From: Rheum nobile
Lineage: Eukaryota > Streptophyta > Magnoliopsida > Caryophyllales > Polygonaceae
Reading direction: 5' to 3'
DNA length: 64,000 bases
NCBI GenBank assembly: GCA_027886185.1
Contig: WOAB01000232.1
Location: forward strand, 2,108,001 to 2,172,000
The stretch's first letter is position 1, and each line of letters begins with the position of its first letter. Positions 1 through 12,913 of this stretch are shown piece after piece. The notes under the pieces are model-generated. The model did no database searches. It saw only the letters and a program-made list of their open reading frames with translations, and was not told the DNA's origin. The translations under genes were made by a program, and so were the position numbers.

Positions 1-2116
1 CATAGAAACAAAGCAGAGGAGAATAATTGATCATCGGTATGAAGCACATTGTTCATGCGAATTGATTCAACAAATACCCTTTAGAACTCAAAATAACAGG
101 TCTATCAGTAGATAATCTATTAGTTTATATCACAAAATTATCTTTGATAGTTCCAAGTTAATACCAGTTTTGAGCCATTCATGCATAAAGACAACATGGT
201 GCCGATAAGAACAAAGGAAATATGTGAGTAAAGTGAAACTACGAAGAGAAATAAACTTACCAAACTTTGCCAATAATGATATTGTTCTGTGCACTTCTCC
301 CTTCTCCATGCATCCAAATCAAAGAAGTTCATCCCATAAGCCCATGCACATGTCTTGGGATTAAACTTCTCCTTAATCAGTGGATGAGAGAAATTCATGT
401 ATTGAGCATAGCGATGGAATGATCCAAAACATGTCTCAACAGCTCCATTCACCTTGCCATCCATATCTATACTCCATAACCCAGTCAGGTCCTTTTGAAC
501 GATAATATCATCATCCAGAAACAGAATCCTGTGCAACTTCGGGTACATTTCAGGCAAATAAAACCTCAAATGGTTGAGCATGGACAAGTATTTGGGGTTC
601 CTAAATTTCATGTTTGTTGTGTCCTTTGTTGCATTTTCCATCTTATTCTCAAAGTAAAACTGCTGCAATTTAGCGGATTCCAGCTGCTTGAGAACTGGGA
701 CATAAGAGGAATTCAAGAATGTGTATTCTTCAAAGGCCTTGACTTCAATGTGGGCGCCATTATAGTCTTTCACTTTCAGCATAACTTGCATTGCTCCAAG
801 GTTCATCTTATCAGTCACGACATGGAAGACATGCTTCCATGGTTCCTTGGCATTCTTAACAGCTGAATTTACCACAACAGATGCTGCAATCACATTGTCT
901 GAGAAGATGGCGTAGTGATAAAGTGAAGGATCTTCTAACTCTGGTGGAAGGGTCTTGCCCTCATCAACATACTTCTCTGGATGAGCAATCCGCTCTTCCA
1001 TCAACCTCATTGCTAGGCAATTCAAGCTTTTTGGAATTGATTTTGCAGCAATTAAACTCGAAAAGGCCCCTTGCTTCTTTGCCTTAATCAGTTGCTCATT
1101 TAGGCCAAAAATAGTGTCCTTGAGCTTCTGAATCTTCAGTTGGTTATCGAAAGAGTCTTTAGCCTCTGAAATTACTTGTCGAGTCATCTTAATCCGCTCC
1201 TTAACCTCTTTCTCAAACTGCTGGAGATCATGCTCATCAATAGACGCTGAATCACTCTCAAATAGGGCCCTGTGTGAAGGGTTATTAAGAAGATCTGTAT
1301 AGTTTCTAGACAGCTCAGCAAAGATTCGCAGCATCTTTGAGTTCTCAAGCTTGAGCTTACGAGCGTAGGACGCATATGCAAGCACCAGCATCCGGTGATC
1401 ATCCGCTTGCTTCTTGATCTGATCAAGACGTGGTTTTGATGGATCGGATTTCAGCGCTAGGACTGACCTCCGAATAGATCCACTGCCAATTAAACTAGAA
1501 CTGTGTCCCTATTTCATCCCAAAAACTTAAATGTGTCAAAAAAAAGGAAAGCTACGGCTTCTGGTGCGATTGCAGAAAATAATGGCAGTGGTAATTTAAT
1601 GAAGAGCGAATCAAATTTAAGAACACAGAAAACTGAGCAAATCACGGGAAAACCTAGTGCATTAAAATCAAATCACGTAATCTCAGCGCATTACAATCAC
1701 ATTTAAAGCAAATCAAGTAACCTATATGTGCTCTCACATTTATACAAGTTTTGCGCCACAATCATTACAAAGATAAAACGCACTTTTATGGACAAATCGC
1801 AATTGGAGTTTCGATCTAGATTTAAAAGCATCGAGAAAGATAGAAACTCTACCATTAAACATAAATTCCAAACGAATCATGCAGGCAGAACACCATATCG
1901 TGCGGATCTATCAACAGAGGAACATCAAATGGAGAAAAAAAGATTGCAACTTACATCGGAGTGGAGAGTGGAATAGGCGGAGTCAGGGGAGGTGAAAAGG
2001 ACGGAGAAAGAGAATAAGAGAGTGACGGCGACGGCAATCGCCGACGCCATAAACTTGAAGACGGTGAACGCCGACACTCGTGTCGCTGACCTCCGATGAG
2101 CCGCTCCGATCGCCAT
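1..2116 (-). CDS. GAUT8: Galacturonosyltransferase 8 (QUASIMODO1) ortholog, first two coding exons
   Basis: GT8-family alpha-1,4-galacturonosyltransferase; the family adds galacturonate to homogalacturonan in the Golgi lumen. Two coding exons join in phase 0: 2116-1955 (54 codons) and 1508-261 (416 codons). Both introns begin GTAAGT on the minus strand (at 1954 and 260), and exon 2 follows a TAG acceptor at 1511-1509. Exon 1 encodes a type II signal anchor (about residues 17-41). Exon 2 contains LAYASYARKLKLENSK, a coiled-coil stem, and the GT8 nucleotide/metal motif LFLDDDIIVQKD (Asp 386-388), then GAVETCFGSFHRYAQYMNFS. These match what I remember of Arabidopsis GAUT8 better than GAUT9. The usual length is about 559 residues; 470 are here, so the last 90 or so lie left of position 1. 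A GA-rich leader (about 2117-2160) precedes the ATG. No disabling changes seen. Confidence 0.93.
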
Positions 2117-4242
2117 ATTTATTGTTTCTCCCCGTAGAAGAGAGAGAGAGAGTGAGAAGTCACATCAAATGGGAGTACGCAAGTGGGAAGAAGTATTAAC
2201 GGAATTTAGTCGGTGGTTTCCGCGGCCTCTCTCTATCGATGCCGTTAGAAATCGGACCCAGTGGAAAATCTATTATATAATAACTAAAGCAATATTTCGA
2301 TTGAGTAACACCCGTCTTGAGACTGTATTCGAATTTTTCGGTGTCACATGTCATATAGTGCTTATTTTGCCACGTGTCATCACATCGTTATTTATTTGTT
2401 GCATTGTTTTTTTTTTGTACTCAAATTTGACAGTTATTGATCTATGCGCAATCAACCTATTCGAATTTGGCAGGTAATAATTTATACTCAATCAATATAC
2501 TACATCTATCAAAACAAATGATATATAAATATTAACTTACCCAAATTGTTTGTACACAATAAAACCACGTTTGGTTTCAAAAAAAATAAAATGTTTTGAA
2601 TAGAGTATATGTTACGAAATAAAAACCATTACCTAAATAATGTTAGATATATGATAAATGATAAATTATGCATTCAAAATAGAATGCACCAAAACCTGCC
2701 TAGCTATTACATAATTGCACAAACTCAGCATAAAAAAACCAAGCATAAAAAACCTGCCCACAAATAAGAGAATAGAATGCACCAAAACCTGCCCAGCTAT
2801 TACATAATTGCACAAAACCAAGCATAAAAAAACAGCATAAAAATTACATAAGCTTTACATAATTGCACAAAACTCATAACAAAACGAAACACAAATTAGA
2901 TAAAATAATGCACAAAACGTGCATAAAAATTACAAAACTTTTTATCTGACCATGGATTGAATCAAGCCTGCACAGAAAATACAAAACCATATTTTTAGCA
3001 TATAATTTATGAAAATGCCTAGACAAAATAAGCATGAATCGCATATACACAAATAAGTCTGCACAATAGATAAAAAGGTTTTGTGTACTCGGATTTGGCA
3101 GTTATTATCTATGCACCTAAACCTGTCTAGCTATTACATAATTGCACAAAACCAAGCATAAAAAACCAAGCATAAAAAACCTGCCCACAAATAAGAGAAT
3201 AGAATGCACCAAAACCTGCCCAGAGACAGCACCCGAGTTTTATGAAATTACCAAACCAGAAATTACTAAACCACATTTTGACCATACAATTTATGAAAAT
3301 GCCTGGACAAAAAATAAACACAACCAACCACAAATAAGAAATTTGTGATTGGTCAAAACCTGCCCTGCTATTACAAAGCCTGTACCACAAATTACAAAAT
3401 AATGCTCAAAACTCACAGAAATTACAATATCACATACATAAATAATCCTGCACAACATATTACATATAAAATTGCACAACTTTTAAAGTATCCAAGTATT
3501 ATTACAGACAATAGGACATATATTCTAATCTATATTATAATTATAATCTAAGAAAAAAATAATGTGCTGTCTGTTTCCCAATGATAGAAATTTGACATAT
3601 CATAAAACATCCATAAAAAGCAAAACTTATTATAAGATCTATGCCTTCCAAAAAAAACAAGACCACATCTCTTTCACATAGTCAACTCTAAATCTATATA
3701 TTCTCAGTCATTGAAAACCCTAAACCACAGCAGAAAAGAGACATTCAAGAGGTAATGCTTAACTAAAGCATAGCTCAGTTATTTCAAGTATATTCTCAGT
3801 CATAAGCATAACATTTCAAACCGTATTGATATTGATTTTGTTAACTTTGTTTGAGTTTTATTCGGGACATCTAGCACTCAGATACAAGGTAATAATTCAT
3901 TCACTATACTTTGTGCAATATTGAATATATATTTTCATGTTCATATCAATGTTAGTATAGTATCCGTACCTTTAGGTTTTCTTTTTTAGATCTTGGAACC
4001 CTATGAGTTGCCAGAACATCATCCCCTTCTGTATCTCTACACCAAACTGCAGATCTGTTCACATGAAATAAATGTCTCAGTTTATTTACAGATTAATGCA
4101 CGATGACATAAATCAAACAAAGCATATCTTGATAGAGAAGCTACTCATTTTTCATAAATTCATAAATTCATTTTTCTGTTGTAATTTAGATTTTATTTTG
4201 ATGTTATTATAAATACTGAATATTGTTTAATCTGAATTGTAG
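2117..4242. other. AT-rich spacer upstream of GAUT8
   Basis: No convincing gene. It starts with the GAUT8 leader and presumed promoter (GA-rich tract at about 2138-2160). The rest is AT-rich with poly-A tracts, short degenerate repeats (see 2694-2796 and 3121-3223) and only short chance ORFs. A possible Helitron-type 5' end (A followed by TCTATATTATAATTATAATC) lies at 3529, before the RPA-like pseudogene. It is only a candidate. Confidence 0.5.
2694..3223. repeat. Pair of 103-bp direct repeats
   Basis: Two near-identical copies, 2694-2796 and 3121-3223, both run from acctg(c/t)ctagctattac through ataagagaatagaatgcacc to aaaacctgcccag. The DNA between and beside them holds shorter shuffled pieces of the same words (cataattgcacaaaac, aagcataaaaaa). 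This looks like locally reshuffled non-coding repeat DNA; no function is visible. Confidence 0.75.
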
Positions 4243-6614
4243 ATGTCAAAAATTATACAGCACATGAAGGATATTACAGGTACCCGAGGTAATCATGAAC
4301 TTAAGGTTTGTGTAATCCATTTATTTAAAGTTCCAAAGAAAGACAATCAAACTCAATACGGAACGACTGAACTAATTCTAATGGATGAGCAGGTACTGAT
4401 TATTAGTTTACATGTTAACATATTTTTTTGTGTATTTACAAAATTGTGTGCCTAATCTTGAAATTAAATTCAACTATGTGATTATAATTCTGTGATATTA
4501 TTTTTCAGGGTGACAAAATCCATGCAGTCATTAAAGAAGCTTTTATGGTTAGCTTATCTTTATTAAAAGAAGGAGGTGCTTATTTGATTTCAAATTTCGG
4601 AGTTGCCCTATATGATATACCATTTAAGTTTTCTGATCACAAGTATAAGGTCATATTTTATCGCAACACTACCGTTAAACTATGTTCGACCATTTCTGTT
4701 CCTGTTCATGGATTCAACTTTACTGCATTTGAAAAAATCCTCGACGAGTCATTGGATAAAAGATTTCTTTATGGTAAGTTGTTTTTGAATATTTTCATAT
4801 TAGAATCATTTAACTATTTTGTTTTTATTTGTATAATATGCTTCATTAATATTGTACATTTTATATGTAGATGTTATTGGTCAATTGGTTGGAATCGGTG
4901 ATCAAATAGTGACCTTTACTAAAAGCAATGGCAAAGATGGTAAAAGAATTAATTTGCAATTAATGGATGCAAGGTATTAAATATTTATCATTTTTTTATT
5001 AATTTTTAGTATCAATTCACAAAATAAACATTTTCTGTTAATCAAAATGATGATTTCTAACTTTTATTTTGTTTATATCACAGTAACAATATAATTAATT
5101 GTACTCTATGAGATGATTTTACTGATTTATGTCGTCCATTTATTGGCGCATCAAATCAAAATACGGTCGTTGTTATAGTTCAGTTCACGAAGCTTGGGAA
5201 ATGGAATAATTCACCTAATGTGTCCAATGGATATTATGGCACAAGGGTGTATTTTGACGATGAAAGTATTAGCGAGATTTCAAAGTTTAAGGAAAGGTAT
5301 ATTCTGATTTTGTATTTGTACATATCTGTTTATGAAATTATTTTGATATTTGGTTATATTAATTGTAAATAATTTACTATATTGTTTCTTAAACTTAGTA
5401 TATCAAAAGAATCTGCTTCAAAAGGTGGTAATAGTTGTGTATAACTATCAAGTGAGCGATCATATTCTTCTGCTGATATTTTCTTGGATGTGAGTGCAAG
5501 AAAAACCTTGGATGAACTTTATGAACATCTTCATGAGTGTGGAACGGTAAGTTAAGAATAGTTGAATTTCTAAACATTTTATATACAAATGTTAAGTTTT
5601 CTGGATTAGTTATGAGTTTTTAAGGTTATTTAATTTTTATTACAATGATCATTACTACAGGTTATCCAAGCTATTGTTCTTACCACCATTGACCATATTG
5701 AAGATTCATTTGGATGGTACTATAATTCATGCAAACGGTGTAAAAGCAAAGTGCAAGCACAAGAAGAACAATTTTAATGCAGGAAATGTGATGCATTAGT
5801 GAAATATGCAATTCCTAGGTAATGAATTTACGATAAAATGAATTTTACTGGTTTTTGTTTATTGAGTTATTTATATATGTTTTATTTTGTGCAAATTTTG
5901 TATTCAAGTTAATGTTATAGATGGATCTGGGACTGCTCAACTGACTATCTTTGATAGAGAAGCTACTCATTTTTTAAAGAAATCAGTCACAAGCATTATT
6001 GAGTCAAAAGATAAGATAAATTTTTTGGTTTTCAATTAAGTTTATAAAATGTGAAGTGATACGTATAAAATGATTCTGAATTCATTAATTCATTTGTTTT
6101 CTTTTTTATTTTCAGGATGAAGACATTAGTATCATCCCAGACGATCTAAATGTGTTGTTAAATAAAAAAATGTTGTTTAGGGTTCTCATTTCCCAATTTA
6201 ATATTAGTAGACTTCCATCTGCTACGGCATACACAGTCACAAACATGATGAATGATTTGACTTTGATTGAAAAGTTTGAACAATGCAGTTTAGAATCAGA
6301 GGTATGCATTCTTCATTTTATTTGTTGTTATTTTCAAATTTGGGTTCTTCAATTGATCCAAGTTTTTTTGCTTATTATAGGAAAACCAGGCATCACTCGA
6401 TGTAGAGAATGATGAGGTGTCAAAAGTGTCATCAAATGAAATGGCGACACCCCGTAAGCGCGAGTATATAAACATTAATGATGAGGAAGAAAATAGCAAT
6501 TCTGAGGAGGAGAGTGCTAAATCTGAAGATAGTCATATTACGAATCATGGCAATGGATCAACCACAAAAAGGAGGGTTACTCTAAAGAAAGTGAAGAAGG
6601 AAAAGTTAGACTAA
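4243..6614 (+). pseudogene. RPA70-like OB-fold/zinc-finger gene of the plant Helitron type, inactivated
   Basis: Replication protein A large-subunit-like protein; the family binds single-stranded DNA through OB folds, and plant Helitrons commonly carry such genes. Exons by splice sites and frame: 4243-4392, 4509-4773, 4871-4973, 5084-5296, 5399-5546, 5661-5818, about 5900-6000, then two exons ending at TAA 6612-6614. Landmarks are GDKIHAVIKEAF (first OB fold), LGKWNNSPNVSNGYYGTRVY (second), a CxxC...CxxC zinc ribbon (SCKRCKS ... CRKC, exon 6) and DGSGTAQLTIFDREATHFL (third). It ends in an acidic then basic tail. Disabling changes: TGA at 5109-5111 where the family has Trp, TAA at 5442-5444, TAA at 5775-5777 inside the zinc ribbon, and an apparent AA instead of AG acceptor near 5895. 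The ATG directly follows an acceptor-like TGTAG, so a leader intron may exist. Confidence 0.85.
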
Positions 6615-7530
6615 CTTATGTTGTTTTTTCTATTATTTGAGCCAGTACACTATTTCTGTTTTCAGAGAATACATGTGTTTTCTTTCAGTTTTTACATTGG
6701 TATGATGTTGCAAAACCATTGAATGAATTTATGTTGATTTTTTCCTTTCATTGTGTTATACTTTTGTGTGGTGAATGCATTTTGTGCTAAACCATTGAAT
6801 GAAATTCACTTCAGTCTCATAAATACCTAAGGTATTAAATTTGTGATTAACAATCTGTTATGAATCAGTTATACAAATTTATTATTAACATTAAGTTCTA
6901 ATTTTGTAAACACTTTGATTATTGAAAAACATAACTGAATTAGGTTAGAAAATTAAACACTTTTTCACGCTGACTATTCACATAAAATGATAAAGCAGTA
7001 ATCACAATTAAAATATCCTCTCAGAGCATACTCATAATAATATGCTTAAAAGATCCTATCACAATTAACAATCTGCCGTTCTTACAAAAGACTTTAGGGT
7101 TGTTTGTAAAATTATTTAAGGCATGTATTTAAGTAATGTGATAAAATATGACATAATATGGAAATAAATAGTATATTTTTATATACATGGCCAATATGTC
7201 TCCTTAAAAATGATTTCATCCCTGAAAACTTTAAAAACTGTATATTTAATATATAGTATATCTTTTCAATATGCATATATGTACGAATTTTTTAAATTAT
7301 ATCTTAAAGTATACATTTTTGCTACATGTGTCTATAATTGTGATAATATCTTTTAATTCTTTCTCAAATTTACAACCACAAGTATAATGTATCTACTAAT
7401 GTGATAAGATCTTTTAATTATTTCTAAAAATTAAAGACAGAGTACACTATAAAACATATCCTCTTACTTTGTTTCACACATCACGTTTAGAATCTCATTT
7501 TATAATTTATATGCTTTCTAAGAATCAGTC
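6615..7530. other. AT-rich spacer, no gene seen
   Basis: About 75-80 percent A+T by eye. It contains presumed 3' untranslated sequence of the RPA-like pseudogene, then low-complexity AT DNA. No ORF, RNA gene or terminal repeat was recognised. Confidence 0.5.
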
Positions 7531-8610
7531 ATGGTTCATCCTATTTCTCATGACATCTCAGTTCATACTGATGTTGTTTTTCTTTCCGATATGTTACCCG
7601 AAAGCCACTTTTTTAGATTTCCACGTATGACTAATAACTTCCACATGAAAATTTCTTTACCTATTGATTTATCTGACGAGGTGAAGTACATCAAGTGTTC
7701 GATTTCTATGCCAATTGGTCTTGCAATTGCTACAGAAAGGTACTGTTTTATTTAATATAGTTTTAATACATTATTCCTATCAAATTTCTTTCTTATTCAT
7801 ACGTTAGGTTTAAATAATATGTATATATATACTAATTTTTATTTATATAATATGGTATATGTACATGTCACTGTGATTCCATTGTAACTTTAATACAATG
7901 TTTTAAACATGCTTTATATGAAGTTAAGCCGTATTATTTACATACCCTATCAATGTATTAAATGTATTTGTTACAGGTTTAAACATGCTTTAGACGAAGT
8001 TAATAAGCGATTTTGTCCCTTCATATATGAGAGAGACCCTATTTTGTTCCCGAACAAACAGCTAAACTGTACAGTCAAGAATGTCGCTGGCTATTTCGGT
8101 CCAATTGAAGAGGCATATTTTCATTCAACGTTTGGCTCCTATAATCCTATGATTATTGTTCTTACACAAGCTGAATTGAACGAAACTGGGCTTGAAGAAA
8201 TGTTTCTACAATATGGCCATGATCGTTATTTACGTATCGATTCATTGTCTAATGAATAACATAATTACATCACATGGCGCAATAGTGATGTAAATATATG
8301 GATTGAAGGTGAAGGGAGAGAGTATTTGCTGAAATTCAATAGTAAATGCGTGTTAGCATGGCAACTTTCGTGTATTTATGATATGGAGTATGAAATATCA
8401 GGACTTACACTTTGGGATGTATTAGATGAATTTGCAAAGATTAATCGTCTACCTTGGCAACACTTAAATGGGAGACATGTTGTTATTAATTTGTCAGATG
8501 AAGAAGGAGAAGACGAAGAAGAACAAACAGAAGTAGAAGACGAAGAAGAAGAAGAAAAAGATGTTATTAAAGAAGAGGAAGATGAGGAGCCTTTTGAAGA
8601 AGATGAATAA
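7531..8610 (+). pseudogene. Unrecognised two-exon gene with acidic C-terminus and one in-frame stop
   Basis: I do not recognise the family. Exon 1 is 7531-7739 (ATG, MVHPISHDISVH) and ends at a donor (G|GTACTG). Exon 2 starts at 7977 after TTACAG; the split codon gives Arg and the frame continues FKHALDEVNKRF. It stays open to 8256, meets TAA at 8257-8259, and continues in the same frame through WRNSDVNIWIEGEGREYLL to 8610. The last 40 residues or so are almost all Glu and Asp with one short hydrophobic break. Without the stop it would encode about 280 residues. It sits on the same strand as the RPA-like pseudogene, 0.9 kb downstream, so it may be Helitron cargo. It could instead be a live gene ending at 8259; the long open frame after the stop argues for recent damage. 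Confidence 0.6.
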
Positions 8611-9499
8611 TAAATTGCTAAGAATTTGTCGTGTTTTATATTATTTTAAAGTTATTTAGCCTATTTAGAATTATTCTATGCCATTTCTTGTCATGTTTGT
8701 TATTAGTTGAAAATTATTTAGAATATTTATATTTATTTAAGAACATTTTGTTTTCAGGACAAGTGATTGTTTGTTATATTGCATTTCTTAAATACATTTA
8801 CTAAACCAATATGTTTTGTTATTAATCCAATCATTACAATATTCTGAGGCAGTGCAAAATTATAATCTATATATATTAAACATTATGAAGGTCATTTCAT
8901 ATCCAATTTAAACTGAATTTTATTGGCCCAATAATAAAAGAACATATTATTATCTTAAGTATATCAGAATTCATTAAAAATAGTGTTATGCAATTATGTT
9001 GTACTCATCAAAACATATTGCATAACTTTTTAATTGAAAATGAATTAGGTTATTCTGTGGTATACAATTATGAATAAAACTAAAACTAACAAGTCATTAT
9101 GAATAAAACTAAAACTAAAAATTACTTAGGTTATTATTTGTCTGGATTCGGGTAAGGATATTATCTATTGATCTAAATTGTAAGTAGAAAAAAAAACATA
9201 TTAATAAATCTGTACGTTTTTATTTGAGCAGATATATTTCAATTAGAATCATTCAAAAACATATACAAGGATAGTATATAAAACTTCTATGTATTATAAG
9301 AGGTCTGTATATGTAAATATATGAAAGATCATTTATTAACATATATTACAAAGATATATAATCTGAATAATTATAACTTCTATATATCCTGTGAGATTTG
9401 AGAAAGACTGAGGGTTGTTTTATGAGAAAACCTAAAGGTGCTGATCATCGTTAATGTAAAGTGAGGGATGTGGGTTTATGAGAAACCTAAGATGCTGTT

Positions 9500-9905
9500 C
9501 ATCGTGAATATCAGAGGTATTGCTGATTTTTGTTACAAGTATAGCATATGTTTAACTTGTGTTATTTATTATCATTTGTTGTGTTTGTTTATAGGTAAAG
9601 AAATCAGATTAGTTCATAAGTTGTATATATTTTTAAACCTAGAATTTCAGGATGGGTTTTGCTTAATGTTTTTTGCATGCTTTGAAAAAAAGTGTGCAAG
9701 TCATCGTGAATGTCAGATGTATTGCTGAGTTTTGTTACAGGTATAGCATATGTTTAACTTGTGTTATTTATTATCATTTGTTGTGTTTGTTTATAGGTAA
9801 AGAAATCAGATTAGTTCATAAGTTGTTTATATTTTTAAACCTAGAATTTCAGGATGAGTTTTGCTTAAAGTTTTTTGCATGCTTTGAAAAAAACTGTGCA
9901 AGTCA
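9500..9905 (+). repeat. 202-bp tandem duplication
   Basis: Two copies in direct tandem, 9500-9701 and 9702-9905. Each begins catcgtgaat(a/g)tcaga and ends tttgaaaaaaa(g/c)tgtgcaagt, with a few substitutions between them. Each copy contains an AG...GT-bounded block (about 9650-9740 and its partner) that could be exon remnant, but no frame gives a recognisable protein. Confidence 0.85.
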
Positions 9906-9987
9906 TAATAACTAAAGCATATAATGTATTGCATATATATATAATTTTAAAATATTACTACACTAAAAGTTAGTGTATAAAGCATAC

Positions 9988-10250
9988 CTTTAGTTCTTCT
10001 TTTTCCTCTATATATATTATCCACTCTTCCTGATGAGATCTCCATAAGCTCAGCTCCCATGTTTAGCTTTAAGACAAATAATTTATATAATAAGTACATC
10101 GACATAAATTAAATCAGTTAAATATAAATATTAACAGTATTAAACCATGAATTATTTAAATATTGTACTCATACCTTTACTTATACTGTATCAATGATCC
10201 TAGGATATGACAATGTTGTTTCTGTCATCCATCTGATGCATCCTGCAAAT
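9988..10250 (-). pseudogene. Two exon-like blocks on the minus strand, family unknown
   Basis: Minus-strand blocks 10250-10175 and 10066-9988 are each bounded by AG before and GTATG after. Reading frames give FAGCIRWMTETTLSYPRII (with one later stop) and NMGAELMEISSGRVDNIYR. Both look more protein-like than the AT-rich surroundings. No start, no stop and no further exons were found, so this is a fragment at best. I do not recognise the family. Confidence 0.3.
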
Positions 10251-11446
10251 CTGATAGAAAAATACATCAGTAATACTTTGGAAAAAAATGTACCCAATTG
10301 TTTAATATCCAATTCAAAACTATGAAACAGAAAAACATTACCTGACTGTATGCATAACATGTAAATCTAACTTCTTTAAATGATACCCTGATATTAGGTT
10401 TTTTATATATTACACCTATAACTGAAAAAATTTATTAACATGTAAGTAATTATTTTGTAAAGCAAATTAAAAAGTTTGATAGTACTAAATTATACATCTT
10501 AATTACACAGGCCTTTAAAGGTTTGTCATCCTTAGTATAATCATGATATTAGGTTTATGAATCTCATTCAGAATAATCTACATTGGAGCTAATATGTTGT
10601 ATTTAATGCATGTAAGAGAATTAGAAATTTTGTACACAGAATAGGAGTTAGAATATGATAAATACACCATGTAAACTGTAGGGTTGGTAATATGAAATAT
10701 TGGCCTTTCAGACTATGAAGCTATTGAATTATTCTATTTCCTAATATTAATTTTAATTCTCTTATCATTTACAGCTGCAGTGCAAACATGGAATCATAGA
10801 TAAGAAAATATTTGCAAAGGTTAGATACATTTGTTATTACAAATACTATTGCTACATGATTATTATAGTTCTGCATATATTAGAATAATTCTTATTGATA
10901 CATGTGCACATCAGTTTATTTATTTTGTTATATGCAAGACATGGGTTTTATCCTTAGGTTACACATGATATCATTTTAGATTCTTTGGATAGGCATCTAA
11001 ACCAGATCTTTTATGTTTTATTGGATGCATGCAACATATATAGCTATTATGTATTTAGAATTGGATTTATAATCTCTAAAAAATGTTTAAACTCAATATT
11101 TAGCCACATGACAAATGTTACCTTTCAATTCAACACTTATAAAAAAAATCATGTAGAAAACAGATTTTCTTACAGTAAACTAGAATCATACAAAGATATA
11201 TTGTACTATCTATGCAGAATGAATTATTCATTTCAGTGTGAGACTAATAGATATAATTTAAACACTTACAAATGGTACAGAGTCTTCCATAACTTCTTCC
11301 TTAATGCTAGTGTATTAGTTATATGTATACCTTCATTGGTCTAAAGTGTGTTTGGTGTGAAGCCTCGCAAATAAAGAATTTTAAAAAAATTAATATAAAA
11401 AAAATTAAATACTAATAGAGATACAGACAATTCTTTAAATGTACAT

Positions 11447-12776
11447 TGATAGGTGCAATTTAGTGCACCTTAACTAGTGACTTTTGACACATATTAGATG
11501 GAGTTTAAGTGGAGAATTAGGCTAAGTCTGTTACTTAGGAGAAGAGTTGGAGTTGTACAGACTTGGAGGTTTTGTAGCCTAATGAAGGAAGTTGGAGATG
11601 TTGAAGAAGATCTGCTCAGAGCTAAGGGAGAAAACTACCTCGCTTGGTAGTACGTTGGAGCATATGAAGGATGAAGAAGTTGCCCGCATCGCCCCGCGGC
11701 ACTGTCACCGCCCCGCGGTGAAGATCCTTAGGAGAAGCGCCTCGCGCCAGAAGAAGCCACCGCATCGCGGTGGAGCATTACCGCTTCGCAGTGGAATGAA
11801 GACCGCGTGGCTGACGTGTGCTGTTATTTCCTATTTTGATATTTTATACTTTATGTTTTAGTTTTATATTATTTCCTTATTTCAGTTATTAGGTCAACTT
11901 CGAGAAACCTATATAAGGTCTTTTCGTTAGTTTTGAGAAGGCGCGCAGATAGTTACGTTCTTCTTCCTTAATATAATTTCTAGGTTTTTCAAGTAATGGA
12001 TAGCTAAACATTCTTGTTTCGCTAGACGATTGAAGCACTACAATGAATTGGTTGTGAGATTTCTATTTCCTTGTTCTATATCTTATTAAGTTGGATTGAT
12101 TCTCTCGATTGAATTGATTATTGATTTATGTTGGTTTACCTAGAGTTGCTAACTAGGTCTTTCGGCATTTATCATATTGCTAGGATTGCATATAGGGGTT
12201 CCAAGTGCATATCTAGTGGCAAACACGTTTGTGCGTATAGGGGTTCCGAGCGTATATTTGTGTGTGAGAGTCAATTACATGTTAAGTAGGGGAGTGAGTA
12301 CTTGTACGTCTTTCTACTTGCATGTGTCCTATATCCTTGTGTGTATTGCTATTGCTGTGTTGGTGTTAAAGTACGCTGACAACTGTGAGAATCAGTTGTG
12401 CTTTATCATTGGCATAGTAATAAGTCTATCGACAACTGTGAGAATCGATAGTATTCACGATCAGGGTGGGAACAATGATAAGATAGTAAAAGAACTTCGA
12501 AAGATAGTTTTCAGTGATCAACCGATTGCATTGTGGTGTGGATATTTGTCTGGTGGAATACTTTCTCTCATCATATTTCATCTCTTGTCATTAATTGCAT
12601 GTTTGTTTACGTTACGATTATTCTAGACAAAACCCCCCATTACTTGTTGATCATACATAATTGCGTACAGATAACCGACTCCCTGTGGGATCGACCTTGA
12701 CTTACTTGCTATACTCTTTAGTAGGTGAATTGAGATTATTTTGACAGGAAAACGACACCGGTTTCCGGCCTCATCA
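11447..12776 (+). repeat. Left (5') LTR
   Basis: Direct 1330-bp partner of 21294-22623; starts TG and ends CA. A TATA-like CCTATATAAGG (about 11908-11918) is a plausible promoter. It includes palindromes TCACCGCCCCGCGGTGA (11705-11721) and CCACCGCATCGCGGTGG (11757-11773), and an inverted-repeat pair built on gacaactgtgagaatc near 12378-12452. Two ORFs conserved between the LTRs (89 and 149 codons) have no known domain. Confidence 0.95.
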
Positions 12777-12780
12777 AATT

Positions 12781-12798
12781 TGGCGCCGTTGCCGGGGA
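12781..12798 (+). other. Primer-binding site, tRNA-Asp type
   Basis: TGGCGCCGTTGCCGGGGA lies 4 nt inside the left LTR. It is complementary to the 3' end of plant tRNA-Asp(GUC), which ends in CCGGCAACGGCGCCA. This primer is usual for Athila/Tat-type elements. Confidence 0.92.
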
Positions 12799-12913
12799 GT
12801 CAAATTTTCTATTTGTGATTATTTGTGATTGACTGCCGTGTGGATCTATCTTACGATCCACACTTTTACTACTGATTCGCTACTTGTTGAAGTTCTTACA
12901 GAGACAGGTACAA

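Larger units (their letters stand above)
8611..11441. other. AT-rich stretch with Helitron-like 5' end and exon-like scraps
   Basis: No intact gene. At 8866 an A is followed by TCTATATATATTAAAC, which resembles plant Helitron 5' termini and the end seen at 51405. It also holds the 202-bp tandem duplication (9500-9905) and two minus-strand exon-like blocks (9988-10250), described separately. The ORF at 10985-11344 is AT-rich with no recognisable motif, and I do not call it a gene. Confidence 0.45.

Noticed and set aside
10985..11344. 119-codon ORF in AT-rich DNA
   Set aside because: Rich in Tyr, Asn, Phe and Ile as expected from AT-rich DNA, with no motif or splice context.
12177..12626. 149-codon ORF repeated at 22024-22473, and 89-codon ORFs at 11592 and 21439
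   Set aside because: They lie within the LTRs and are open in both copies only because the LTRs are nearly identical. No known domain; LTRs rarely code.
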